Assembly (NCBI GenBank): GCA_938021675.1
Contig: CALIFY010000043.1
Span: forward strand, 1 to 64,000
Length of the DNA stretch: 64,000 bases
Direction: 5' to 3'
Source: an uncultured Acidimicrobiales bacterium
GTDB taxonomy: Bacteria; Actinomycetota; Acidimicrobiia; Acidimicrobiales; SZUA-35
Part shown: one piece after another, positions 34,418-42,469 of the stretch
How the letters are laid out: each line of letters opens with the position of its first letter
Numbering within the stretch: position 1 is the first letter of the stretch
Translations under genes and position numbers: made by a program
Notes under the pieces: generated by a model
The model's input: the letters and a program-made list of their open reading frames with translations, nothing else
Told to the model about the DNA's origin: nothing
The model's database searches: none

Positions 34418-37300
34418 ATGCGCTCCTTCCGAGCTTCATCAATCGGTGGAAAGATCCTGTTGCGAAGTGTTGCGGTTGCACTTCTGCCGCTGGCCATTTT
34501 GGCCGGGGCGGTGTTGTCCGGAGTGTCGCAGCTCAACAACGAGGCCGGACGTTTGGTCGATAGCAGCCGCGAGGATCTCGCGTCGACGAACGTGTTGGTC
34601 AACGCAGAATCTCAGGCTCGCGCAGTGCGGGACGAGATCAATCTTGTGTTGTTGGAACGGATCGACGATGCCAGGGCCTGGGCCAGAAACCAGGCGGTGA
34701 TCGATGGGGCTAAGGCCGCGGATCAGTTCGCGACAGAAGAGGGGTTGACGGGCCTGGGCGACGCCGCTCTCCAATCCCGATTCTCAAGCGGCACGACCCG
34801 CCAAGCATCGGACGCGCAACGGTTCCTCAACCAAGAACTTCAATCAAATCCGAGTTTTCGCGGCGCGCTCTTCACCGATACGAACGGCTTGACCGCCGCC
34901 TCGGCAGGCGCCCCGGACGATCTCGTCCAGAGCGACGAAGAGTGGTGGGTTGAGGCAAACACCGAGCAGGTGTTCGTCGGAGACGTGACTGTTGGTGATG
35001 ACGGCACGTTCTTGATCGACGTTGCCGTACGGCTCGATGACCCGATCACGTCGACCAACCATGGCGTCATGCTGGCCAGACTTGATGCTGGATTTGTTCA
35101 GGAGATCATCGAGCGGCGAGCCACCGAGGACATCGACTACATCGTCGCCCTTTCCAACGGCCAGTTGTTAGGAGAGACCGAGGTCGGCGACGGCAGCCTG
35201 TTGATGGCCGAATCGTCCTCGATGACCAACGAAGGCTTGGAGAGCGCGCTCAACGGCACCGATGCTGGAGCGCTGGTCGGTCAAAGCGAGGTGTACGGCT
35301 ACGTACGCACGCTCGATCCCATCTATTTCAGCAGGCGAGTGGCGGCGTTCGCCGGCTTTGACTGGGTTGTCGTTTCGGAACAATCTCAGGAATCGGCCTT
35401 CGCTCCGCTGGCCGGTGTCGAGGATCTGCAGCAGAACATCGGCGATGCCGGCGGCAACCTTCGGACCATCGTGATCATCGTGTCCATCGTTGGCCTCGGT
35501 CTCGCTGTCGGCATGGCCCGATACATGGCCAGAGACATCACCGACCCGATCCGAAAGCTGAACAACGCGGTGTCCCGAGCAGCGACGACCGAGATACCGC
35601 AAGCGGTGAACCAAATCAACGACGATGGCAAGGATCTGAGCGCTATCGAGGTCCCAGATATCAGAATCTCGTCCGGTGACGAACTGGAAGACTTGGCTCA
35701 ATCGTTCAACTCCGTGCAACGCACCGCGGTCGAGTTGGCGGCTTCTCAGGCCGCCAGTCGCCGCAACACTGCGGAGATGTTCGTAAACCTGGGCCGGCGG
35801 AATCAGTCGCTTCTCAAACGTCAGCTCCGATTCATCGACGACCTCGAACGGAATGAAGCTGACCCCGACACCCTTGAGTCGCTGTTCCGGTTGGACCACC
35901 TCGCCACGCGGATGCGGCGGAATGCCGAAAGCCTCCTGGTTATGGCTGGAGACCGCACCCAGCGGCGTTGGGCGGCACCGGTCGAAATTCGTGACGGCTT
36001 ACAGGCCGCGCTGGCCGAGGTCGAAGGCTACGAACGAGTCGAGTTCGTCGCCATCGACGATGCACTGGTACAGGGAAACGTGGTAGCCGACATCGCACAC
36101 ATCCTGGCCGAGTTGATCGAGAACGCCCTCAACTTCTCGCCGCCGCAGTCTTCGGTCACAGTCGCCGGTCGTCGCCAAGGCGACGCCTATTCGATCTTGG
36201 TCACCGACGCCGGTCTTGGCATGAAACCCGACGAGTTGGCCCTTGCCAACGAGAACCTCTCGAAGGTTCAGGCGTTGGCCGACGTACCGGCCCAGCGACT
36301 CGGTCACTTTGTGGTTGCTCAGCTGGCTGAGCGGCACAACGTGACGGTCGTGCTGAGTTCCGCCGCCTCCGGTGGTCTTGTGGCCAGAATCGACCTTCCG
36401 GGAACCATCATCGTGGCCGAAGAGGAACCGGTGGAAGAAAAGAGTGACGTCGTCGATCTCGATGGCATCGAGGCCAGTGTCGAAACCGACGTCGAGGTTG
36501 TAGACCAACCGTCACCAGCGGTCGAGTCGGTCCCCGAGTCGGAGGTGCCGGCACCGGCCAACGACGACAGTCCGACACATCCGAACCGCCGGGCCAGCGA
36601 CAAACCCGGGTCATCGACGCCAGCGCCGACCGGCGAGAGCGAATCGGTTGACGTCGGCGAGTTCAGTTTCCCTCGCCGACGATCGGCTGGCGAAGCCGAA
36701 CCACCGGGACCGAATCCGGGTCGTCGGGCAGACGACAAGAAGGCCCCGCAGCAGCAGCCTTCCGCTCCGCAACCATCGGCGAAATCGCCGGGCGACGGGC
36801 CGAGTCCGGCCGGCCAGCCACCGCCTGCGCCGCCGGTTAACTCGCCCGGTTCTACTGCGCCGCCGGTCAAGGCGCCAGGTTCCGCTGCGCCGCCGGTCAA
36901 GGCGCCAAGCTCCGCTGCGCCGGGGGTTACTGTGCCAGGTTCCGCTGCGCCGGGGGTTACTGTGCCCGGTTCTACTGCGCCGGGGGTTACGGCGTCGGGT
37001 GCTGCGACGGCCGGATCGACGGCCAACGCTGGCGCCGGTCCTCAAGCAGGTGCCGCCGGCGAAGGCGGCCCCGATCTTTCGGCCTATGGCTTCACCAGAC
37101 GGGAATCGCGCCGATCAGATGATTCGAAAGAAGCGGCGACGGGGACTCCGTCCACCAAATCGACGGCCACGGCTAGTCCAAGCGTTCCAGAATCCGACGA
37201 AGAGGCAGCTCTCACCGCTGAGACCAGCCGCAATCGGTGGAGTCGCTTCCAGCGGGGCAAGGAAGACGCTCAGTCGAGCGACGATCGAACTGCGGGATAA
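34418..37300 (+). CDS. cvnA: Conservon sensor histidine-kinase-like protein (CvnA type)
   Basis: 960 residues. Membrane helix 1 (about 14-38), a long extracellular double-Cache-like sensor region (about 40-345), helix 2 (about 348-368), HAMP (to about 435), a dimerisation helix region with candidate phospho-acceptor His494 in LDHLATRMRRN, a HATPase domain (about 530-650; ELIENALNFSPP, VTDAGLGM), then about 300 disordered residues rich in Pro, Ala and Ser. First gene of a four-gene unit like the cvn operons of Streptomyces, thought to act as membrane-associated sensory complexes using a small GTPase. The ligand is unknown. Confidence 0.9.
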   Translation: MRSFRASSIGGKILLRSVAVALLPLAILAGAVLSGVSQLNNEAGRLVDSSREDLASTNVLVNAESQARAVRDEINLVLLERIDDARAWARNQAVIDGAKAADQFATEEGLTGLGDAALQSRFSSGTTRQASDAQRFLNQELQSNPSFRGALFTDTNGLTAASAGAPDDLVQSDEEWWVEANTEQVFVGDVTVGDDGTFLIDVAVRLDDPITSTNHGVMLARLDAGFVQEIIERRATEDIDYIVALSNGQLLGETEVGDGSLLMAESSSMTNEGLESALNGTDAGALVGQSEVYGYVRTLDPIYFSRRVAAFAGFDWVVVSEQSQESAFAPLAGVEDLQQNIGDAGGNLRTIVIIVSIVGLGLAVGMARYMARDITDPIRKLNNAVSRAATTEIPQAVNQINDDGKDLSAIEVPDIRISSGDELEDLAQSFNSVQRTAVELAASQAASRRNTAEMFVNLGRRNQSLLKRQLRFIDDLERNEADPDTLESLFRLDHLATRMRRNAESLLVMAGDRTQRRWAAPVEIRDGLQAALAEVEGYERVEFVAIDDALVQGNVVADIAHILAELIENALNFSPPQSSVTVAGRRQGDAYSILVTDAGLGMKPDELALANENLSKVQALADVPAQRLGHFVVAQLAERHNVTVVLSSAASGGLVARIDLPGTIIVAEEEPVEEKSDVVDLDGIEASVETDVEVVDQPSPAVESVPESEVPAPANDDSPTHPNRRASDKPGSSTPAPTGESESVDVGEFSFPRRRSAGEAEPPGPNPGRRADDKKAPQQQPSAPQPSAKSPGDGPSPAGQPPPAPPVNSPGSTAPPVKAPGSAAPPVKAPSSAAPGVTVPGSAAPGVTVPGSTAPGVTASGAATAGSTANAGAGPQAGAAGEGGPDLSAYGFTRRESRRSDDSKEAATGTPSTKSTATASPSVPESDEEAALTAETSRNRWSRFQRGKEDAQSSDDRTAG
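36831..36990 (+). repeat. 30-bp tandem repeats encoding decapeptide repeats in CvnA tail
   Basis: Five close 30-bp units (36841 to 36990) plus degenerate flanks encode ten-residue repeats of the form (S/A)AP(P/G)V(K/T)xPG(S). The register is a multiple of three, so copy-number change would lengthen the disordered tail without a frameshift. Confidence 0.85.
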
Positions 37301-37357
37301 CGAAGCCAACGATATGACCTACCCGGCAAGCGGCACTAGAGCAACGAGGAGCAAACG

Positions 37358-37780
37358 ATGGACGTGAGTGAAGAAGCCCAGAACTTCAACTGGCTACTGG
37401 TTCAGTTCGTGGAAAAGACAGATGGGGTGCAGGAAGCGATTGCGGTGTCGGCCGACGGCTTGTTGTTGGCTGCCTCCGCCGGTCGCCAACGAGAGAACGT
37501 CGAGCAGTTTGCTGCGATTACGAGCGGCCTGATCAGCCTGACCGGTGGCGCCGCCAGCTGCTTCGAATTCGAGGGCGTGGAGCAAGTCATCGTCGAGATG
37601 ACTCTCGGATATATGTTCGTAACCGCGATAGGCGAGGGCTCGACCCTCGGGGTGATCGCCGAAAGCGACTGCGACATCGGGTTGATCGCTTACGAGATGA
37701 CTCTGCTCTGTCAGCGAGCCGGCGCCGCTCTGACCCCGTCCCTCATCGCTGAACTCAAGAACCCGCTGTCGATCGCATAG
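37358..37780 (+). CDS. cvnB: Roadblock/LC7-domain protein (CvnB type)
   Basis: 140 residues, entirely one Roadblock/LC7 domain (NWLLVQFVEKTDGVQEAIAV, SADGLLLAAS, GLISLTGGAASCFEF). In the conservon of Streptomyces this protein bridges the sensor-like protein and the GTPase; proteins of this fold act as GTPase regulators such as MglB. It lies 57 bases after cvnA, with a GAGGAG ribosome binding site. Confidence 0.92.
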   Translation: MDVSEEAQNFNWLLVQFVEKTDGVQEAIAVSADGLLLAASAGRQRENVEQFAAITSGLISLTGGAASCFEFEGVEQVIVEMTLGYMFVTAIGEGSTLGVIAESDCDIGLIAYEMTLLCQRAGAALTPSLIAELKNPLSIA

Positions 37781-37787
37781 TTTGGCC

Positions 37788-38162
37788 ATGGCTTCGAACG
37801 ACAAACCTCGTCGACGGCCCGGCGACGACCCAGCCGGCCGTGTTGTACGTCCGTACATGCTTACCCGCGGTCGGACTCGTTCCAGCGGCACCGAAGTGCG
37901 GATGGAGTCGTTGCTCGACCGACGTCCCGTTTCCGAGGACGCATTGCGAGCCCTCGACGGCACCAAGCAAGACATTTGGCGGGCGCTCAGCGAGCGGCGC
38001 TCGGCAGCGGAGATCTCGGCCGAACTGAGCCTCCCCCTCGGGGTCGTGTGTGTGCTCGTTGGCGATATGGCCGGAAGCGGCTCAATCGAAATCCACCAGA
38101 CAGCGTCGACCGGCGATGCCGATCTAGTAAGGAGACTGATCGATGGCGTACGCGCCCTCTAA
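37788..38162 (+). CDS. cvnC: DUF742 protein (CvnC type)
   Basis: 124 residues from ATG 37788. DUF742 has a winged-helix-like core: RVVRPYMLTRGRTRSS near the start and an HTH region (ALDGTKQDIWRALSERRSAAEISAELSLPLGVVCVLVGDM). The partner role in the conservon is known by association only. Its last 20 bases overlap the GTPase gene, indicating translational coupling. Confidence 0.9.
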   Translation: MASNDKPRRRPGDDPAGRVVRPYMLTRGRTRSSGTEVRMESLLDRRPVSEDALRALDGTKQDIWRALSERRSAAEISAELSLPLGVVCVLVGDMAGSGSIEIHQTASTGDADLVRRLIDGVRAL

Positions 38163-38730
38163 GGCTGACCTCCACGTCGAGGCGGCACCGACATCGGTGA
38201 AGTTTGTCGTCGCCGGAGGTTTCGGCGTTGGCAAGACGACGTTCGTTGGGAGTGTGAGTGAAGTCACGCCGCTGCGGACCGAGGCGGCTATAACAGATGT
38301 CAGCGTAGGTGTCGACGACACCTCGCTCGTCCAGTCCAAAACCACAACAACCGTGGCTATGGATTTCGGTCGAGTCACCATCGCCAACGATCTGGTGATG
38401 TACCTGTTTGGCACCCCGGGCCAGGACAGATTTGGCTTTATGTGGGATGACTTGGTAAATGGTGCTCTCGGTGCCATCGTTCTTGTCGACACCCGCCGGC
38501 TCGATGATTGTTATGGCGCCGTCGACTACTTCGAGCAACGTGATTTGCCGTTCGTCGTGGCTCTCAACGAGTTCGATCAGGACAACAAACCGCCGGTTGA
38601 GGCCCTCCGGTACGCGCTCAACATACCGGACCGGGTCCCCATCGTTACCTGCGACGCTCGAGATCGAGAGTCGGTGAAAAGCGTATTGCTTGCGCTGTTC
38701 GACAATCTTTTGGCCAATCTCGATCAATGA
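38143..38730 (+). CDS. cvnD: Conservon small GTPase (CvnD type)
   Basis: 195 residues. Ras-like G domain: P-loop GGFGVGKTTFVG (about 23-34), switch region with Thr, G3 motif GTPGQDR (about 88-94), and G4 as NEFD instead of NKxD. No membrane anchor motif is seen. Expected to act as the switch of the sensory complex formed with the three genes upstream. No CvnE (cytochrome P450) gene follows; the next gene is on the opposite strand. Confidence 0.92.
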   Translation: MAYAPSKADLHVEAAPTSVKFVVAGGFGVGKTTFVGSVSEVTPLRTEAAITDVSVGVDDTSLVQSKTTTTVAMDFGRVTIANDLVMYLFGTPGQDRFGFMWDDLVNGALGAIVLVDTRRLDDCYGAVDYFEQRDLPFVVALNEFDQDNKPPVEALRYALNIPDRVPIVTCDARDRESVKSVLLALFDNLLANLDQ

Positions 38731-38750
38731 TCTTGCCCATCCCGCCCCGC

Positions 38751-40178
38751 TCATCCCTTGGCGGCCGGTCGGACCGCTGAGGGGGTGGGGATCGGGCGAG
38801 GCGAGAGGACGAGGTGCCAGGCGGCCAGCAGGCCGATGATGCCGACCGTTGCCGCTCCTGATGATCCGCCGGCCCAACCCTTTACCGAGGCGGAGATGAT
38901 GGCCGAGATGCCCAGCATGGCCGCCTGTCCATGGTTCCAGGGCGTCCGTGGGGCGAGGAGCGCCCGGCGTTCTATCTTCGACACGACGGCCACGATTCCG
39001 GCCAGGAGTATCGTTGAGAGAGCGATCAACGGGAGCTTCTGGATCCACCACGCCGCGGTACCGACCGACGCGGTCGGCAGACCACCGATGGCGTACAGTA
39101 CAGCGCTGGCTGCGACCGCGGCGGTGAAGTGCCAGAGATAGACAGACATGGCGACGCTGTTTGCACCGACCACGGCCGACCATGCTTGCCGGGACCGCTT
39201 CCCGCTCCCGGCGAGCCAGCGGGACACCGCCGGTGCGGCCGTCAGAGCGGTGGCGCTATATGCGGCACCAAAGAGAAGCAGGGCAAGCGATGGTGGGTGG
39301 GTCGGTGAAAGATCCCCGATGCCGGGAAAGTGAACCATCGAGATCGGGTACGGCCCGACGGTTACGGCGGCGATCGCTAGGGCCCACAGGCCGGATGCGA
39401 TGGCGCCCAGCTTCCAGCCGGTCGGGAGCAGCCCGTCTCGCCAGGCGAAACCAGCGATTTGGAAGAGCAACCAGCCCAGGACCCAATTGGCTTGGGGCAC
39501 GAGACCCAAACCGGGAATGTCGAGAAAGCGAAGGGTTTCGATGGCGGCGAAGAGACCGAGCCCACCGGCGGCGACGATCGCTGGATTTCGCCGGAAGCGG
39601 GGGAGCACGTACGGGGCGATAGCGGTATCGATGGTGTAGTTCGCGAGGAACCACAGCGGAATGGCGGCGGCGACGGCGCCGGTAGCGGCCAGTGAACCGA
39701 CGCCGGCCAGATTGGCGGCGGCCAGTATGGCAAGCCACGTCGTCGCCAACACGATGGTTGGGGCAAGCATGCGACGGAGTCGGGCCGCGACCCAGTCTTG
39801 AGGGCGGCCACCCTTTGCGTTGTGTGAATCGAGCGACATGGCCGAAGAGAATCCGCCGACCACGAAGAAGAGCGGCATGACCTGGAACAGCCAGCTGAAC
39901 CAAGACATCGATGGGGCCGATTCGAGTGCGTTACCGCCGACGAGTTCACCGTCGGCGTCGACCGTGATGGCGATCGCCGCCCAATGGCCGATGGCCACCG
40001 CTCCCATGGCGAGAACCCGATAGGCGTCGACGGCGCGGTTCCTGCTGGGTTTGGCTGCGCCGGCAAGGTCGGACAGCGATGGTGTCGTTTTCGGCGTCTG
40101 GGTCGTTCTGCTCGGTGAATTGGTTTGGGTTTGAAGCGACTTGGACGGGTTGGTCGGTAGGGGGAGCGAAGTCTTCAT
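38751..40178 (-). CDS. Acyltransferase family 3 membrane protein
   Basis: 475 residues with about ten membrane helices after a 45-residue Ser/Thr-rich N-terminus. The first helix carries RVLAMGAVAIGHW, comparable to the conserved His-containing start of the Acyl_transf_3 family, and LFFVVGGFSSAMSL matches the usual second segment. Such proteins O-acylate cell-surface glycans, lipids or exported metabolites. The substrate is unknown. It ends 20 bases from the convergent conservon. Confidence 0.82.
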   Translation of the reverse strand: MKTSLPLPTNPSKSLQTQTNSPSRTTQTPKTTPSLSDLAGAAKPSRNRAVDAYRVLAMGAVAIGHWAAIAITVDADGELVGGNALESAPSMSWFSWLFQVMPLFFVVGGFSSAMSLDSHNAKGGRPQDWVAARLRRMLAPTIVLATTWLAILAAANLAGVGSLAATGAVAAAIPLWFLANYTIDTAIAPYVLPRFRRNPAIVAAGGLGLFAAIETLRFLDIPGLGLVPQANWVLGWLLFQIAGFAWRDGLLPTGWKLGAIASGLWALAIAAVTVGPYPISMVHFPGIGDLSPTHPPSLALLLFGAAYSATALTAAPAVSRWLAGSGKRSRQAWSAVVGANSVAMSVYLWHFTAAVAASAVLYAIGGLPTASVGTAAWWIQKLPLIALSTILLAGIVAVVSKIERRALLAPRTPWNHGQAAMLGISAIISASVKGWAGGSSGAATVGIIGLLAAWHLVLSPRPIPTPSAVRPAAKG

Positions 40179-40552
40179 GCCTCTAATGAAGCCAGAATTG
40201 AGGCTCCCCAGGTATCCAGATCACCCCCCAACGGCCCGTGGGGAACGCTGTGGGGAGTGCGGCGGCGATGTCGAGCGGAAGTGCTCGGGAAGCCGCGACG
40301 GGATGTGCCACCGCCCCCGACCGGCTACGATTTACCTATTCCTGAACCTCATCAACTGACAGGCAGGTACGCAATCTGCCAGCCTGCTCCGTTACCGGGA
40401 TGGCTATGCTGGACAAACGGCGTGGCTGGTTGGCTTTCTGAAAGGCGGCCTCGGCTCGTGATCTTAGAAAAATCTGGAGTTGCATGCGGGCGGCTGACAA
40501 CTTCGACAACCAGGGCGACCAGCCCTGAGGACACCGACGGCGAGGTGGCGTG
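40179..40552. other. Intergenic region upstream of the ectodomain pair
   Basis: 374 bases with two isolated TANNNT hexamers (40326-40331 and 40405-40410) and a small inverted repeat GGCAG/CTGCC near 40361-40380. No convincing gene, terminator or complete promoter. It presumably holds divergent promoters for the acyltransferase and the 40553 gene. Confidence 0.4.
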
Positions 40553-42469
40553 ATGTGGCAGGCTGGACCTGACGATGATCAAGGGCGTAGGCCAAGCGCT
40601 GGTCGAACCGAAAATCGGACCCGTTCGGTGAGGGAGGCACGTGGAAACCCTCAAGGGGGCGTTCCACGGCGGCCCGTCCAGGGCGGCCCGCAGAGCCAAG
40701 ATGGAGCCGACGGCGGGTGGTCGACCTCGCGTCAGGCCGGAGCAGCGCCGTACGATCCCCGAAGCAAGACGACTGGCAAGAAGGTTCGGCGGATGGAAAC
40801 GGGACCTATCGATAGCCCACGGCGGGGAGAGAACGGCTCGCTGGCCGCTCGTGGACCCGCCGGCGGTGGCCGTCCGGGGAATTCCGCGTCTGCATCTCCG
40901 TCTGCATTGGGTTCTCCGCTGGGGAGCGTTGGCCAACCGGGTGCCGGAGGTGACAGATCGTCGCCTCCGGGTCGCGGTCAACGAGTGCCGGGTCCTCCGG
41001 CCGCCGGTAGCGGTGGCGGTCTGCCGCCACTAACCCATACCGGTGAGGTTCCGTCTCAACCGGGGCGTCCATCCGAGACGGTGGTGATGAACGGATTGGC
41101 CACTCCGCCAAACGAGGCCGGCGTATTCGAAGATTCTGGTCGGCCCGGATCGGCTGGCCCAGGCGCCCCAAACAACTCACCGGGTAGACATACCGCGCCC
41201 GGTGGTCGCCCACGTCGAGACCCATTCGCCGATTCGACCACCTCAACCCCGTCGGGAAAAACGGGCGACGGTGCCCCGCCGGCTGGGCGAGGTGTGGCCG
41301 CACCGGCTGCAGCCATCACCGCAGCCCGGCTCGGTAAGCCAGGGGGCGAACCTCTGTCCGGACGCCCCGTCGGTCGAACGCGCAGCGGTGGTGCTGATCC
41401 ATTCGATCAGCCGAACGAGCCCGGTCGCCCGAGTCAACGTCCAGCCGGAGCACGACCAGCTCGTCGCAATTTGTCAGATCCGGCCGATCGCCTTCAGGAC
41501 ACCGAGTTCAAGCTGGCGGCTCACCGACGGAAACCGAAGCCAAAAGAGCCAAACAAGTTGATCCTCATCGGGGTGATCGTGCTCGTCATGGTCATCGGTG
41601 GGATCACGGCGCTCCTGGTGACCGGTGGTGACGATGAGGGCGCTTCCGATATCGATCAGGAAGCCATCGGAGAGCCGGACCCTAATGACGTCGGTGAAGA
41701 GGTGCCGGCCGATCTCGTAGACGAAGAGGCACCCGACGCAGGGGAGCAGTTCGTTGGCGAACCGACGCTCCAATTCGAAGAAGCGGAGGTCGGTCCGTTG
41801 TTGACCGACACGACGTACAGCATCGAGCTGCTCGGTCAACCGACCGGGTCACAGGTCCAGGTTGTCGTCGACGACCTTCCCCAGGAGCAGCCGACAGAGT
41901 TTGTACCGGATCTGAAATTGCCCGCCGGTCGGCACACGATCTTCCTGCAAATCATCGACGCTTCCGGGGAAACCACCAATACAAACTCGGTAGAGATGTA
42001 TGTGCTTGATGAGCTGCCAGCCGCCGGGTGGCGGGTCAACCTTAAGTCGGTCGATATGGTAAACGAAGGTTGGCCGGAGGCCATTCGTCAGTACGACGAA
42101 TTCCGAGCCCTCGGTCATGACAGCCTTAAGATCCTCCCGTTGACCGACGGGTTTTGGAACTTGTTTGTGGCTGACTTTGGTCCAGACGTCGCACCGGCAG
42201 AGGAATATTGCGAGAGTTTCGAGCTCGCTCAGCCCGATGAGTGTTTCCCCGTATTGTTCGACCCGGCTACAGCACCGAACCCCGAGGCGGGCGCTGCGCT
42301 CCCCGGTGATGGCGCAGCTGACGTCCCTCCGGCCACGGAGCCGGTTGATGACGGAACCGACACTCCACCTGCGACCGAACCGGTTGATGACGGTGGAGAG
42401 GGTTTGACGGGTGACGGCGGTTCCACCGCTGACGAGAGTTCCTCCGACGGCGCTTCGGATGGTGGCTGA
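40553..42469 (+). CDS. Single-pass membrane protein with disordered cytoplasmic part and Ig-like plus SPOR-like ectodomain
   Basis: 638 residues from ATG 40553 (GAGG eight bases upstream). Residues 1-330 are Gly/Pro/Arg-rich and disordered; a membrane helix spans about 336-358; outside lie an acidic linker, an Ig-like beta domain (about 410-487) and a SPOR-like domain (about 490-577; GWRVNLKSV...FWNLFVADFG...DECFPVLFDP), then an acidic tail with a duplicated PPATEPVDDG. The two outer domains match those of the kinase encoded next, whose start overlaps by 11 bases. Topology suggests a partner or substrate of that kinase. No named family recognised. Confidence 0.7.
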   Translation: MWQAGPDDDQGRRPSAGRTENRTRSVREARGNPQGGVPRRPVQGGPQSQDGADGGWSTSRQAGAAPYDPRSKTTGKKVRRMETGPIDSPRRGENGSLAARGPAGGGRPGNSASASPSALGSPLGSVGQPGAGGDRSSPPGRGQRVPGPPAAGSGGGLPPLTHTGEVPSQPGRPSETVVMNGLATPPNEAGVFEDSGRPGSAGPGAPNNSPGRHTAPGGRPRRDPFADSTTSTPSGKTGDGAPPAGRGVAAPAAAITAARLGKPGGEPLSGRPVGRTRSGGADPFDQPNEPGRPSQRPAGARPARRNLSDPADRLQDTEFKLAAHRRKPKPKEPNKLILIGVIVLVMVIGGITALLVTGGDDEGASDIDQEAIGEPDPNDVGEEVPADLVDEEAPDAGEQFVGEPTLQFEEAEVGPLLTDTTYSIELLGQPTGSQVQVVVDDLPQEQPTEFVPDLKLPAGRHTIFLQIIDASGETTNTNSVEMYVLDELPAAGWRVNLKSVDMVNEGWPEAIRQYDEFRALGHDSLKILPLTDGFWNLFVADFGPDVAPAEEYCESFELAQPDECFPVLFDPATAPNPEAGAALPGDGAADVPPATEPVDDGTDTPPATEPVDDGGEGLTGDGGSTADESSSDGASDGG

